64,000 bases of DNA. Origin: Acidobacteriota bacterium (lineage in GTDB: Bacteria > Acidobacteriota > Thermoanaerobaculia > Gp7-AA8). Where the stretch lies: positions 19,544 through 83,543 of the forward strand of contig JACPDH010000120.1 of assembly GCA_016184115.1 (NCBI GenBank), written 5' to 3'. A model generated the notes under the pieces. That model searched no databases. It worked only from the letters and a program-made list of their open reading frames with translations, and had not been told where the DNA came from. The position numbers were made by a program, and so were the translations under genes. This document shows positions 56,860-64,000 of the stretch, in pieces (within the stretch, counting starts at the first letter, position 1; each line of letters starts with the position of its first letter).

Positions 56860-58863
56860 ATGTCGAAATTCAGAAAATCACTCCTCGTGATCTGGCTCGC
56901 CGCGGTGGCCGCGTTGGTCATCGAAGGGAGAGTATCCAGCCTTCTCGACGGTGCGGAGCGCTACCTGCCAGGCCTCGAGCTCGCCACGCTGGTCACGTGG
57001 ATCGTCGTCCTCGTCCTTGGCGTGTACTGGATTGCGGTTTTCTTCCGGTACCTCCTTCGGCGGCTCTTCTGGCGCGTGGGGCGAAGGCTGCTTCTCAGTT
57101 ACCTCTTCGTCGGTGCACTTCCGTTTCTAATGTTCGCAGTGCTGCTATTGGTGATGGGCTACGTCATGGGCGGGGCGCTGAGCCGCGCCGCCGTTCGCTC
57201 GGAGCGCCAGGCGACACTCGTCAGGATGGATCGCTGGAATCTCGAGTATTCGCTCAGTGGAAAATTGCCGAAGGGCGAAGGCGACGGTGTCGAGGTCTAC
57301 GACACCGCGAAGAAGCGACCCGAGGAGACCCCTGACTGGTTGCGCAATCGATCGTTCAGTGGAATCGCGGCGCGGGGCGGCGATGCCGCGTTCGTCTCGT
57401 CGCGCGTCTACGTTCTCGACGGCAAGCCGAGGACGATCACGCTCGTGCTTCCGCTCGACGATGGCTGGAACAATGACGTTCGAGAGCGCGCAGGCTTCAG
57501 CGTGTTCAACTTCGTCTCGTGGGACGAGCCTGACGCCGATTCGAACGGCGCCGACGGCAAGATCGGTGCAAGCGGCAACGATCGACATGGGGCGTCGATC
57601 GAGATCAACGGCAAAAGGAAGAAGTTCCGCGCGAGCGGGACCGAGACAGACGTTGACGCCTTTTTCAACGAGCACTTGTTCCGGGAGATCGTCTGGTTCG
57701 ATCAGACCGGCGCGCTCGTCGAGTGGGAGAGCGGTGCGACGAACGAGGAGAAGACGGTCTCCACAATCATCGCGAACCCGATTCCGAATCTTCGCGACAC
57801 CTACTTCGGCGGCCAGGAGTACTCGGGTCCTCTTCTGCGTGGGATTGTCGGCTTCGGCGCCACGCTCTTTGTCATGTATGCCTTTGCGGCCCTTTTTGCA
57901 GGCATGCTGATCTTCTCGATCACCCGGGCCGTGAACCGGATCGAAAAGGGGACCAAAGCGGTCGAGCGGGGCGACTTCAGCTACCGGATCAGGATGAACC
58001 GGCAGAGCCAGCTCGGCGAGATGGCGCAGTCGTTCGACCACATGACCGAGTCGATCGCGAAGCTGCTCCTTCGCGTTGCGGAGCAGGAACGGCTCCAGAG
58101 CGAGATCGACATCGCCGCATCGATCCAGCGAAACCTGCTGCCGAAAGACGGGCCGACGCTTGCCGGAGTGAGCTTTGCGGCGCACTTCGAACCGAGCGCC
58201 GCGATTGGCGGCGACTACTACGACGTCTTCTCGCTCGACCGCGGACGACTCGCCGTCGCCATCGGCGACGTGTCGGGGCACGGCCTGTCGACGGGCCTCG
58301 TGATGGCGATGGTCAAGGCCGCGATGACGACGCTGGTCGAGGAAGGCACGAGTGAGGCCGCGCTCTTCCGGCGACTCAACGATCTCGTCTTCAAGTCGAC
58401 CGACAAGCGCGCATTCATGACGCTCGGCTTCACGATCTTCGACCTCGAGCGCCGCGTGCTGCGCCACACGAACGCGGGACACATCTACCCGTACGTCCTG
58501 CGCGCGGGAGTGGCGCCGATCGCGATCGAGGCTCCCTCGTTGCCGCTCGGTGTGCGTGCGGACGTGGAGCCTGAGACGGTGGAGATCGAGATCGAGGAAG
58601 GCGATACGGTCGTCTACCTCTCGGACGGAATCGTGGAGGCGCAGAACGACAATCGCGAGCCGCTCGGCTTCGACGCGGTCGAGTCGCTCCTCGCCTCACT
58701 CGTAGGCGGTTCACCGGCCGAGGTGCAGGATGCTCTGCTGCGCGCGGTCGCAAGCCACTCAGGCGACCGCTGCTCCGATGATGATCGTACCGTCATGATC
58801 CTCCGCTTCGACCAGCTCGAGGCGCTGCACACGCGCGCCGAACTGTTAGGCGAGCTCGGTTGA
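56860..58863 (+). CDS. Membrane-bound SpoIIE/PP2C-type serine phosphatase with HAMP domain
   Basis: 667 residues. Three N-terminal helices (about 7-24, 43-62, 78-105) are followed by a periplasmic sensor region (106-320), another helix (about 323-352) and a HAMP linker (TRAVNRIEKGTKAVERGDFSYRI...). The signalling helix DIAASIQRNLLPKDGP leads into a PP2C/SpoIIE domain. Metal-binding acidic motifs are GGDYYDVF, IGDVSGHGLSTGLVMAMVK and YLSDGIVEA...DDDRTVMIL. Such RsbU-like phosphatases dephosphorylate anti-anti-sigma (STAS) partners in response to a signal. No STAS or anti-sigma gene is adjacent, so the partner is elsewhere. Confidence 0.93.
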   Translation: MSKFRKSLLVIWLAAVAALVIEGRVSSLLDGAERYLPGLELATLVTWIVVLVLGVYWIAVFFRYLLRRLFWRVGRRLLLSYLFVGALPFLMFAVLLLVMGYVMGGALSRAAVRSERQATLVRMDRWNLEYSLSGKLPKGEGDGVEVYDTAKKRPEETPDWLRNRSFSGIAARGGDAAFVSSRVYVLDGKPRTITLVLPLDDGWNNDVRERAGFSVFNFVSWDEPDADSNGADGKIGASGNDRHGASIEINGKRKKFRASGTETDVDAFFNEHLFREIVWFDQTGALVEWESGATNEEKTVSTIIANPIPNLRDTYFGGQEYSGPLLRGIVGFGATLFVMYAFAALFAGMLIFSITRAVNRIEKGTKAVERGDFSYRIRMNRQSQLGEMAQSFDHMTESIAKLLLRVAEQERLQSEIDIAASIQRNLLPKDGPTLAGVSFAAHFEPSAAIGGDYYDVFSLDRGRLAVAIGDVSGHGLSTGLVMAMVKAAMTTLVEEGTSEAALFRRLNDLVFKSTDKRAFMTLGFTIFDLERRVLRHTNAGHIYPYVLRAGVAPIAIEAPSLPLGVRADVEPETVEIEIEEGDTVVYLSDGIVEAQNDNREPLGFDAVESLLASLVGGSPAEVQDALLRAVASHSGDRCSDDDRTVMILRFDQLEALHTRAELLGELG

Positions 58864-58942
58864 CAGACGACCTCGAGTCAATGCGCGCGTGAGTCGTGGG
58901 CGCAGCTCGGCGCGTCGCCTCTCCCGATCCGCGCGTTGCGCG

Positions 58943-59647
58943 CTATCGCGCGAGCGCGAGGGGAGCGACCGTGGCCGGTTCGGCGCCGACGTGTCGGGCC
59001 ACGCGCTTCACGTACTCGACCGTCTCGCGGAACGGCGGAACTCCTTCGTACTTGTCGACGTTCCCTTCACCGGCGTTGTACGCGGCGACCGAGCGCTCGG
59101 GATCGCGCTCGAAGCGATCGAGAAGCCAGCGGAGGTAACGGGTACCGCCGTGGATGTTCTGCGTCGGGTCGAACGAGTTCGTGACGCCAAAGCGCGACGC
59201 CGTGGCGGGCATCAGTTGCATCGCGCCGCGCGCCCCTTTGCGTGATACGGCGCGGCGATCGAAGTTCGACTCGGCTCGTATCACTGCAGCCACGAGCGAC
59301 GGATCGACGTCGTGGGTCCTCGCAGCGTCACGAATGATCTCTTCCCAGCCGGGCGGCGCCGAGACCTCGGTCGCCTCGTCGTAGCGCCAGGAGCGCTTTG
59401 GGAAGAGCGTCGGCAGCTCCGCGACCACGATCTCCGGCTCCGGAACGATCTCGTCGTCGACGATTCGCTCGATGCGGATGATCGGGATGTCGATCCGAGC
59501 GCCTCCGTCGAGCACGAGGTTCATGCGTTCTCCATCGACCTCGTATGCGGAGATCTTCTGCGTCCTGCCGTCGGTGAACACGGCGATCTCCGCGCTCGCA
59601 GGGAGCGCCACGGCGATCAGGACGGCGAGGGCAAGGCGGGGCAGCAC
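58943..59647 (-). CDS. Lytic transglycosylase (SLT domain)
   Basis: About 234 residues from a GTG at 59647, chosen because the signal peptide (LPRLALAVLIAVALPASA) starts there; upstream in-frame sequence is repeat-derived. No strong ribosome site was seen. The N-terminal ~65 residues form a small beta domain (FTDGRTQKISAYEVDGERM). The SLT domain has the catalytic Glu in VIRAESNFDRRAVSRKGARGAMQLMPATASRFG and the family motifs NIHGGTRYLRWLLDRF and VAAYNAGEGNVDKYEGVPPF. It cleaves peptidoglycan glycan strands in the periplasm. It converges on the SpoIIE gene. Confidence 0.9.
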   Translation of the reverse strand: MLPRLALAVLIAVALPASAEIAVFTDGRTQKISAYEVDGERMNLVLDGGARIDIPIIRIERIVDDEIVPEPEIVVAELPTLFPKRSWRYDEATEVSAPPGWEEIIRDAARTHDVDPSLVAAVIRAESNFDRRAVSRKGARGAMQLMPATASRFGVTNSFDPTQNIHGGTRYLRWLLDRFERDPERSVAAYNAGEGNVDKYEGVPPFRETVEYVKRVARHVGAEPATVAPLALAR

Positions 59648-59683
59648 GTTCGATTGGACGAGAACCAGGGAAAGGCATTGGGG

Positions 59684-59905
59684 ATTTCGGAATGCGGAAT
59701 GCGGAATGGGGAATCGCCCTGTTCGCCGCGCTACGAGCCGCAGCGCACCGCACAGCGCAATCGATCCGAACAGGACAGACGGGCGGCCATGCATTCCGGA
59801 TTCCGCACTCCGCATTTTGCCTTTCGCGTTTCGCATTCCGCATTCCGCCTTCCGTCTTCCGCAGTCCCTCGTTTAGCGTTCCGCACTCCGCGTTTCGCGT
59901 TTCCT
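59684..59905. repeat. GCGGAAT heptamer arrays in inverted arrangement
   Basis: Left: three GGAATGC units at 59684-59714. Right: about 59791-59902, a longer array of the complementary type (CATTCCG, CACTCCG, CGTTTCG). The core between them carries GC-rich sequence with CTGTTCG/CGAACAG arms. The right array ends just before the xerD stop at 59907. The upstream frame of the transglycosylase gene runs through it but is not conserved coding. Confidence 0.8.
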
Positions 59906-59906
59906 C

Positions 59907-60848
59907 CTACGCTCGTGGATGATACGTCTCATAGATTTTCTGAAGCCTGGCGCGGGAGATGTGGGTGTAGATCTGTGTGGTCGAGATGTCGGAGTGGCCG
60001 AGCATCATCTGGACGGAGCGGAGATCTGCTCCATTCTCGAGCAGGTGGGTCGCGAACGAGTGGCGGAGCACGTGCGGCGAGATCTGTGTCCTGATTCCCG
60101 CCGCACGTGCGTGTTTCGTAATCGTCTTCCAAAACATCTCGCGCGTCATCTTCCGGCCCCGCACGGTGAGAAAGAGCGAAGGATCGCCATGCTTGTCGAA
60201 GAGGGGGCGGACCTTCTCGGCATAGTGCAGGATCGCGTCGCGTGCAGTCTCGCCGAATGGCACGATCCGCTCCTTTGACCCCTTGCCGATGGTGCGCAGG
60301 AAGCCGGCGTCCAGCACCAACTCGTCGATCCGGACGCGCACGAGCTCGCTCACGCGGAGCCCCGTCGCGTAAAGAAGCTCGATCATTGCGTGGTCGCGAA
60401 CGCCGAGCGGAGACGCCATGTCGGGGGCAGCAAGCAGCGCCTCGACTTCGTCGGGCGCGAGAGTTTTCGGGAGGGTCGTCCAGAGCTTGGGATTCTCGAC
60501 GTTCTCGGTAGGGTCGCCGGTGACGAACTTCTCCGACACGGCGAAGCGATAGAAGCCACGGATTGCGGCGAGCCCGCGAGACACCGACCGCGCGGCGATC
60601 CCAGCCGAGCGGAGCCACTGGAAGTAGCGCACGAGATGGAGGCGCGTTACCGCTCCGATGTCGACCTCGCGCGACTGGAGCCAATGCCCGAAATGCCGGA
60701 GGTCACGCGTATACGCATCGACCGAGTTCTTCGCCAGCCCCTTCTCGACCGTCAGGTAATCGACGTAGGTTGGCAGGTAACGCGTCAAGAGCTCCGACGT
60801 CTCCTCAGCTTCCGGGTCGATCTCGCGTGGCTTGCGCTCGCGGGGCAT
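59907..60848 (-). CDS. xerD: Site-specific tyrosine recombinase XerD
   Basis: 313 residues. The N-terminal SAM-like domain (YVDYLTVEKGLAKNSVDAYTRDLRHF) and the catalytic domain are complete: Arg in YATGLRVSELV, Lys in IGKGSKERIVP, HVLRHSFATHLLENG (HxxR), LGHSDISTTQIYTHI (His and the nucleophile Tyr). It resolves chromosome dimers at dif with XerC. The length and motifs fit housekeeping XerD rather than an integron or phage integrase. It sits between two heptamer-repeat loci, one on each side. Confidence 0.95.
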   Translation of the reverse strand: MPRERKPREIDPEAEETSELLTRYLPTYVDYLTVEKGLAKNSVDAYTRDLRHFGHWLQSREVDIGAVTRLHLVRYFQWLRSAGIAARSVSRGLAAIRGFYRFAVSEKFVTGDPTENVENPKLWTTLPKTLAPDEVEALLAAPDMASPLGVRDHAMIELLYATGLRVSELVRVRIDELVLDAGFLRTIGKGSKERIVPFGETARDAILHYAEKVRPLFDKHGDPSLFLTVRGRKMTREMFWKTITKHARAAGIRTQISPHVLRHSFATHLLENGADLRSVQMMLGHSDISTTQIYTHISRARLQKIYETYHPRA

Positions 60849-60878
60849 GAGGTCATTTTAGGCGATAGGCGGGAGGCA

Positions 60879-61458
60879 GTGCTCAGTCCTAAGTCCTCAG
60901 TCCTGAGTGCTGAGTGCTGAGTGCTGAGTGCTGAGTGCTGAGTGCTGAGTGCTGAGTGCTGAGTGCTGAGTGCTGAGTGCTGAGTGCTAGATTCTGGATC
61001 GAGAATTCTTTGAGTTGTCAGTGACGGCAGCCGCGAAGCGGCGGTCTCTAAATGGCTCCACCCGTGGGGGCGGGGAATCGAGATCGCGAAGTTCCTTAGG
61101 CGCCGCGTGAGCGGCGCCATTCTGAATTGCGTGTTGCGTGCGACGACCCCGCGCTCACGCGCGGGGGGGTATCAGACGTCGCCGCTGACGCGGCTCGGGA
61201 AGATCGGGCGAACCTGCAAACCCCGCCCTCACGGGCGGGGCTAATCAAAAACGGCCGCTTCCGCGGCCGTCTCGTCAATCTCAACACCCAGGACTGAGCA
61301 CTCAGGATTGAGCACTGACGAACGAGCACTGAGGACCGAGCACTCGGGACTGAGGACTCAGGACTCAGGACTTAGGACTGAGGACTCAGGACTCAGGACT
61401 TAGAACTGAGGACTCAGGACTCAGGACTTAGGACTCAGGACTCAGGATTGAGCACTGC
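60879..61458. repeat. Composite heptamer-flanked palindromic element, copy 2
   Basis: Left flank 60879-60989: about 11 TGCTGAG heptamers preceded by degenerate units. Core about 61021-61280: right arm 61221-61270 is nearly identical to 22641-22690, while the left arm (about 61024-61075) is more diverged. The interior again has GGCGCCGCGTGAGCGGCGCC and CCCCGCGCTCACGCGCGGGG. Right flank about 61290-61458: GGACTCA / GGACTTA / GCACTCA heptamers. It fills the whole xerD-lipA gap and supplies the lipA stop codon. Confidence 0.9.
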
Positions 61459-62326
61459 CTCTCACCGCCTCATGGGCGACGATGTCGGCCATGTACGATG
61501 AGCGGACGAAGGGGCCGGAAAAGACCGCATCGAAGCCGAGATTCTCGCCGGCGATGCGGTACTCCTCGAAGACCGTAGGATGGATGTACTCGACGACCTC
61601 GAGTTTCTCTTTGTTCGGCTGAAGGTACTGTCCAATCGTCAGGATCTGGCAGCCGGCATCGCGAAGGCGTGACATGGCGTCGATCACCTCGTCGCGACTT
61701 TCCCCTAGGCCGACCATCAAACCCGACTTGGTCGTGACCGACGGGTCGATCGATTTCACGAGTGAGAGCAACGAGGTCGACCGCTCGAATCGCGCGCCTG
61801 GGCGCACGTGACGATAGAGCCTCGGGACCGTTTCGACGTTGTGGTTGTAGTAGTCGGGCTTCGCCTCGGTGACAACGCGAATCGCTCTCTCGTCGCCTTT
61901 GAAATCGGGAGTGAGCACCTCGATTGCGGCGGCAGGGAGTGCCTCGCGGAGGGCGATGATCGTGTCGGCAAAATGCTGCGCGCCGCCGTCGCGGAGGTCG
62001 TCGCGGTTGACCGAAGTGACGACGACGTGACGGAGGCCCATCTTCGCGGCCGTCTCGGCTACCGAGCGCGGCTCGTCAGTCGAGGGTGCGCGGGAGGGGA
62101 GACCCGTCGCGGAGTTGCAGAAGCCGCAGGCGCGGGTGCAGACGTCTCCCAGGATCATGAATGTCGCGGTCCCTCGGGAGAAACAGTCGGTGCGATTGGG
62201 GCACGCGAGCTCCTCGCAGACCGTGTGAAGCGATCGCGAGCGCATCAACGCCTTGATCTCGTGGAGCGAGCTCAGGTTGATTTTCTTTTCCCGGATCCAC
62301 TCCGGCAGGCGGCGGGGGGCGGTCAT
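61442..62326 (-). CDS. lipA: Lipoyl synthase
   Basis: 294 residues. A radical-SAM enzyme that inserts sulfur into octanoyl chains on lipoyl domains. The auxiliary cluster cysteines are in CEELACPNRTDC and the SAM cluster in CTRACGFC. Signatures VVVTSVNRDDLRDGGAQHFADTI, HNVETVPRLYRHVRPGARFERS, KSGLMVGLGE, TIGQYLQPNKEKLEV and the terminal RSSYMAD serine are all present. The final residues (GSAQS) and TGA are read from the heptamer array, so the native tail may have been altered. Its strand and spacing from carD suggest its own promoter. Confidence 0.97.
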   Translation of the reverse strand: MTAPRRLPEWIREKKINLSSLHEIKALMRSRSLHTVCEELACPNRTDCFSRGTATFMILGDVCTRACGFCNSATGLPSRAPSTDEPRSVAETAAKMGLRHVVVTSVNRDDLRDGGAQHFADTIIALREALPAAAIEVLTPDFKGDERAIRVVTEAKPDYYNHNVETVPRLYRHVRPGARFERSTSLLSLVKSIDPSVTTKSGLMVGLGESRDEVIDAMSRLRDAGCQILTIGQYLQPNKEKLEVVEYIHPTVFEEYRIAGENLGFDAVFSGPFVRSSYMADIVAHEAVRGSAQS

Positions 62327-62356
62327 CGGGCGGATTGTACGGTAATCGCGGCACCA

Positions 62357-62470
62357 AATTGAAAAGTGAAAGCTAAAAACTACACGATAATGAAATGCTA
62401 CAAATGTTCTGTTAATCGATATTTGTAGTAGGTGCTAATTATGGGTTCCTGTATTTACTTTCAGGCTTCA
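62357..62470. other. AT-rich island with a small stem-loop
   Basis: A stretch much richer in A and T than its surroundings lies between the lipA start and the carD terminator. CTACAAAT at 62398-62405 pairs with ATTTGTAG at 62421-62428 around a 15-base loop. It may carry the lipA promoter or be a remnant of transferred DNA. No ORF of interest was found. Confidence 0.5.
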
Positions 62471-62508
62471 ATTCGTTTTCACCCCACCCGCCCGATCCCC
62501 TGGAATGC

Positions 62509-62534
62509 GAAGAGCCGCCTCGCGGCGGCTCTTC
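62509..62534 (-). terminator. Hairpin downstream of carD
   Basis: Perfect 11-bp arms (GAAGAGCCGCC at 62509-62519, its complement at 62524-62534) with a 4-base loop lie 20 bp beyond the carD stop. The minus strand has no T-tract, but the position suits a carD terminator. Confidence 0.6.
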
Positions 62535-62554
62535 GGAAGCAGCATGGCGGGCTG

Positions 62555-63055
62555 CTAGTGGTCTTGCGCGAGCGATTTCTCGAGCGACTTCTCGATGAGA
62601 CCTTCGGCGTCCATCTCGGTGATGCCCTTGACGATCGCGATCTCAGAGACGAGCAGGTACTTCGCCCGGTCATACATCTTCTTTTCGCGGAACGAGAGGC
62701 TTTTGCGCTTGGAGACCTGGTTGAGGTTTTTCAGCACGCTGGCGACGTCCTCGAGCTTTCCGGTCTTCATCTTCTCGAGGTTCTCGCGATAACGGTCTTT
62801 CCAGTCGCTGACCTTCGAGCCGACGCGCACTTCGAGCAGGGCGACGAGTCCCTTGATCTCGGTCCGCTTGTAGAGCGGGCGCAGCCCGATCCGGTTCGAG
62901 TTGTCGACCGGAACCATCAGCTTGGAATCGTTGGCGAGGAGGCGGAGGTGCAGGAACGTGTGCTGCGATCCGTTGATGCTCGATTCGCCGATGTTCTCGA
63001 CGACCGTCACACCATGGTTGGGGTAAACGACTTTTTCACCGATTTTGAAAGACAC
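62555..63055 (-). CDS. carD: CarD family transcription regulator
   Basis: 166 residues from a GTG at 63055, which has GGAAGGAG 5 bases upstream; an earlier in-frame ATG lacks such a site. The N-terminal RNA-polymerase-binding domain is clear (FKIGEKVVYPNHGVTVVENIGESS, LMVPVDNSNRIGLRPL). The helical DNA-contacting C-terminal part follows (DWKDRYRENLEKMKTGKLEDVASVLKNL, SFREKKMYDRAKYLLVSEIAIV). CarD stabilises open promoter complexes, notably at rRNA promoters. A TATAAT about 290 bases upstream may be its promoter, implying a long leader. Confidence 0.94.
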   Translation of the reverse strand: MSFKIGEKVVYPNHGVTVVENIGESSINGSQHTFLHLRLLANDSKLMVPVDNSNRIGLRPLYKRTEIKGLVALLEVRVGSKVSDWKDRYRENLEKMKTGKLEDVASVLKNLNQVSKRKSLSFREKKMYDRAKYLLVSEIAIVKGITEMDAEGLIEKSLEKSLAQDH

Positions 63056-63343
63056 AGGCACTCCTTCCGTTGCGATGTCTGCGAGCACGCCCACCACTCA
63101 CGCCCATTCTCGCGGGTTGTTTTTCGACGACAAGCCGTAACGCGCTAAACCCCGATCAGGCGCAGGAGAGCGAAGTGAGCTCCGAGGCCGGAACTCTTTC
63201 CGTCACTTGCGTTTGCCTATTACCGTTCATTGTCTTGATGTTCCGACGGGACAACTCAGGCTGCCGACGGAACTGGAGAGCGATACCCGAATGCCGGGCA
63301 CCCGTTTTCAGGATTACCCGCGGTGGAGTCGCGAGCACGCGTC

Positions 63344-63349
63344 ATTATA
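63344..63349 (-). promoter_or_regulatory. Candidate -10 element (TATAAT) upstream of carD
   Basis: A perfect TATAAT on the minus strand in the gap between the edge gene and carD. Spacing to a -35 is poor (ACTACA-like). It would give a leader of roughly 280 nt. The rest of 63056-63397 shows no gene. Confidence 0.4.
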
Positions 63350-63397
63350 CACGACTTTGCCCCGATTTGTAGTGATTTTCAGCGCATTTTTGCGCGT

Positions 63398-64000
63398 TTA
63401 GGGTCGCGTCGAGCGCACGAGCTGATGCAGTTTCGCCATCCCTTCGGCCCTCTCCGCGTCGCTGCCCGTGAGCAGATCCTCGATCTCCTGGAGCCTTTGG
63501 TTCAGCTCTGTCGTGGCGTGTCCTACGGGAGCGCCGGCAGGCATCGCGTCGCCTATCGGTGTCTCTCCCCGCGACAACAGTGAATTGACCTGCGAAGCAG
63601 CCTCCGGACTGACTCCTTCGATCGTCGTGACGATCGAATCGCAGAGTCGCCGCACTTCCGTGGGGTCCTCGCGGTCGATCGCCTTCGGGAGGGCGTGGGC
63701 CTGTTGAACGGCGTTGAAGTAGGGGCTCTTGATGTTGTCAACGAGTTTCGGCTCGATGATCTGAATCGTGAGCGACGCGTTCTTGCCGAGCTTCTCGTCA
63801 CTGAATCCCCACACGGTCACGACCGGGCTCCAGCCGAACGCGGCGAGGTCGAGGTCCGTGTGCTGTCCCGGTGCGAGTTTCATGTTTTGAGGGAACTCCT
63901 CGGTCTTCGTCTCCCCTCGGTCGTTCGTATATTCGACAACCGCGCGCTGAATCTCCACGCCGCGGTTGCGCGCGATCAGGTAACGCCGTGACGGAACCGA
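63398..64000 (-). CDS. Unknown protein, truncated by the window edge
   Basis: The frame is open to the right edge (201 codons visible), so the true start may lie outside. A GTG at 63958 could be a start, but the upstream residues (RYLIARNRG) read like the interior of a domain. The visible part begins with a beta-rich stretch (VEIQRAVVEYTNDRGETKTEEF, LDLAAFGWSPVVTVWGF) and ends with helical sequence (ATTELNQRLQEIEDLLTGSDAERAEGMAKLHQLV). I do not recognise a family. carD lies downstream after a 342-bp gap. Confidence 0.6.
   Translation of the reverse strand, partial: SVPSRRYLIARNRGVEIQRAVVEYTNDRGETKTEEFPQNMKLAPGQHTDLDLAAFGWSPVVTVWGFSDEKLGKNASLTIQIIEPKLVDNIKSPYFNAVQQAHALPKAIDREDPTEVRRLCDSIVTTIEGVSPEAASQVNSLLSRGETPIGDAMPAGAPVGHATTELNQRLQEIEDLLTGSDAERAEGMAKLHQLVRSTRP

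Noticed and set aside
3170..58850. Apparent recurrence of the hexamer GTTAGG/CCTAAC through coding and intergenic DNA
   Set aside because: A rough expectation for this base composition over both strands is about two dozen occurrences, similar to what I noticed, so there is no clear excess.
59907..60848. XerD as the integrase of a mobile island bounded by the two repeat loci
   Set aside because: Length and motifs are those of housekeeping XerD, neighbours are core genes, and no attachment-site duplication was seen.

Overview
This is a gene-dense, high-GC window from a bacterium. The best fit is Acidobacteriota, possibly the Thermoanaerobaculia side of the phylum. That is an inference from content: a VWFA-related protein of the acidobacterial type, a Ser/Thr kinase with TolB-like and TPR domains, YfbK-like von Willebrand lipoproteins carrying an Oar-type N-terminus, and a giant beta-propeller sensor. 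GTG and TTG starts are common and strong GGAGG ribosome sites are frequent. No tRNA, rRNA, CRISPR array, prophage or IS transposase was seen.

Layout. 1-2122 is the N-terminal part of a two-component-regulator propeller sensor. 2212-2934 is pdxJ. 2951-6863 is a MoxR / DUF58 / transglutaminase operon. 7230-11486 groups etfB, etfA, a core-deleted hydrolase remnant and ETF:quinone oxidoreductase. 11831-17128 is a housekeeping run: pdxA, a small membrane protein, surE, pcm, acyP, apt, sthA. 17263-21113 holds a small unknown gene, queD and a large pseudokinase. cinA and an HD-domain gene follow, then a VWA lipoprotein and an RRM protein. 26828-31795 is the classic truA-uppS-cdsA-dxr-rseP envelope/isoprenoid cluster. 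A VWFA-related protein is divergent from dapF, which leads a run of envelope glycosylation genes. 40280-45861 is a kinase plus a MacAB-type efflux system. 46378-48962 is a BlaI/BlaR1-like pair with visible operators. 49407-55544 contains a second VWA lipoprotein, two amidohydrolases, an enoyl-CoA hydratase and a small secreted protein. The right end has a SpoIIE phosphatase, a lytic transglycosylase, xerD, lipA, carD and a gene running off the edge.

The most unusual content is intergenic. Heptamer-periodic DNA (units such as TGCTGAG, GCGGAAT, GAACGCT, TGGCCTC) lies directly 3' of many stop codons. At several loci it is arranged as inverted arms around a core. Two loci (22375-22790 and 60879-61458) are related composite elements of about 0.4-0.6 kb, with heptamer arrays facing each other around a strongly palindromic core. 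The C-terminal codons and stops of sthA, cinA and lipA are themselves read from heptamers. Separate families are a GC-rich GTTCACG repeat (7.1, 14.5, 51.5 kb), a REP-like GCGGATCGGAATCCGC palindrome (9.0, 9.6, 40.2 kb) and a 25-bp tandem repeat beside blaI.

A second theme is proteins that have lost catalytic residues: a pseudokinase with a degenerate cyclase-like domain, a metal-ligand-less amidohydrolase beside an intact paralogue, and a dienelactone hydrolase lacking its core. All functions are read from sequence only; no database search was run.
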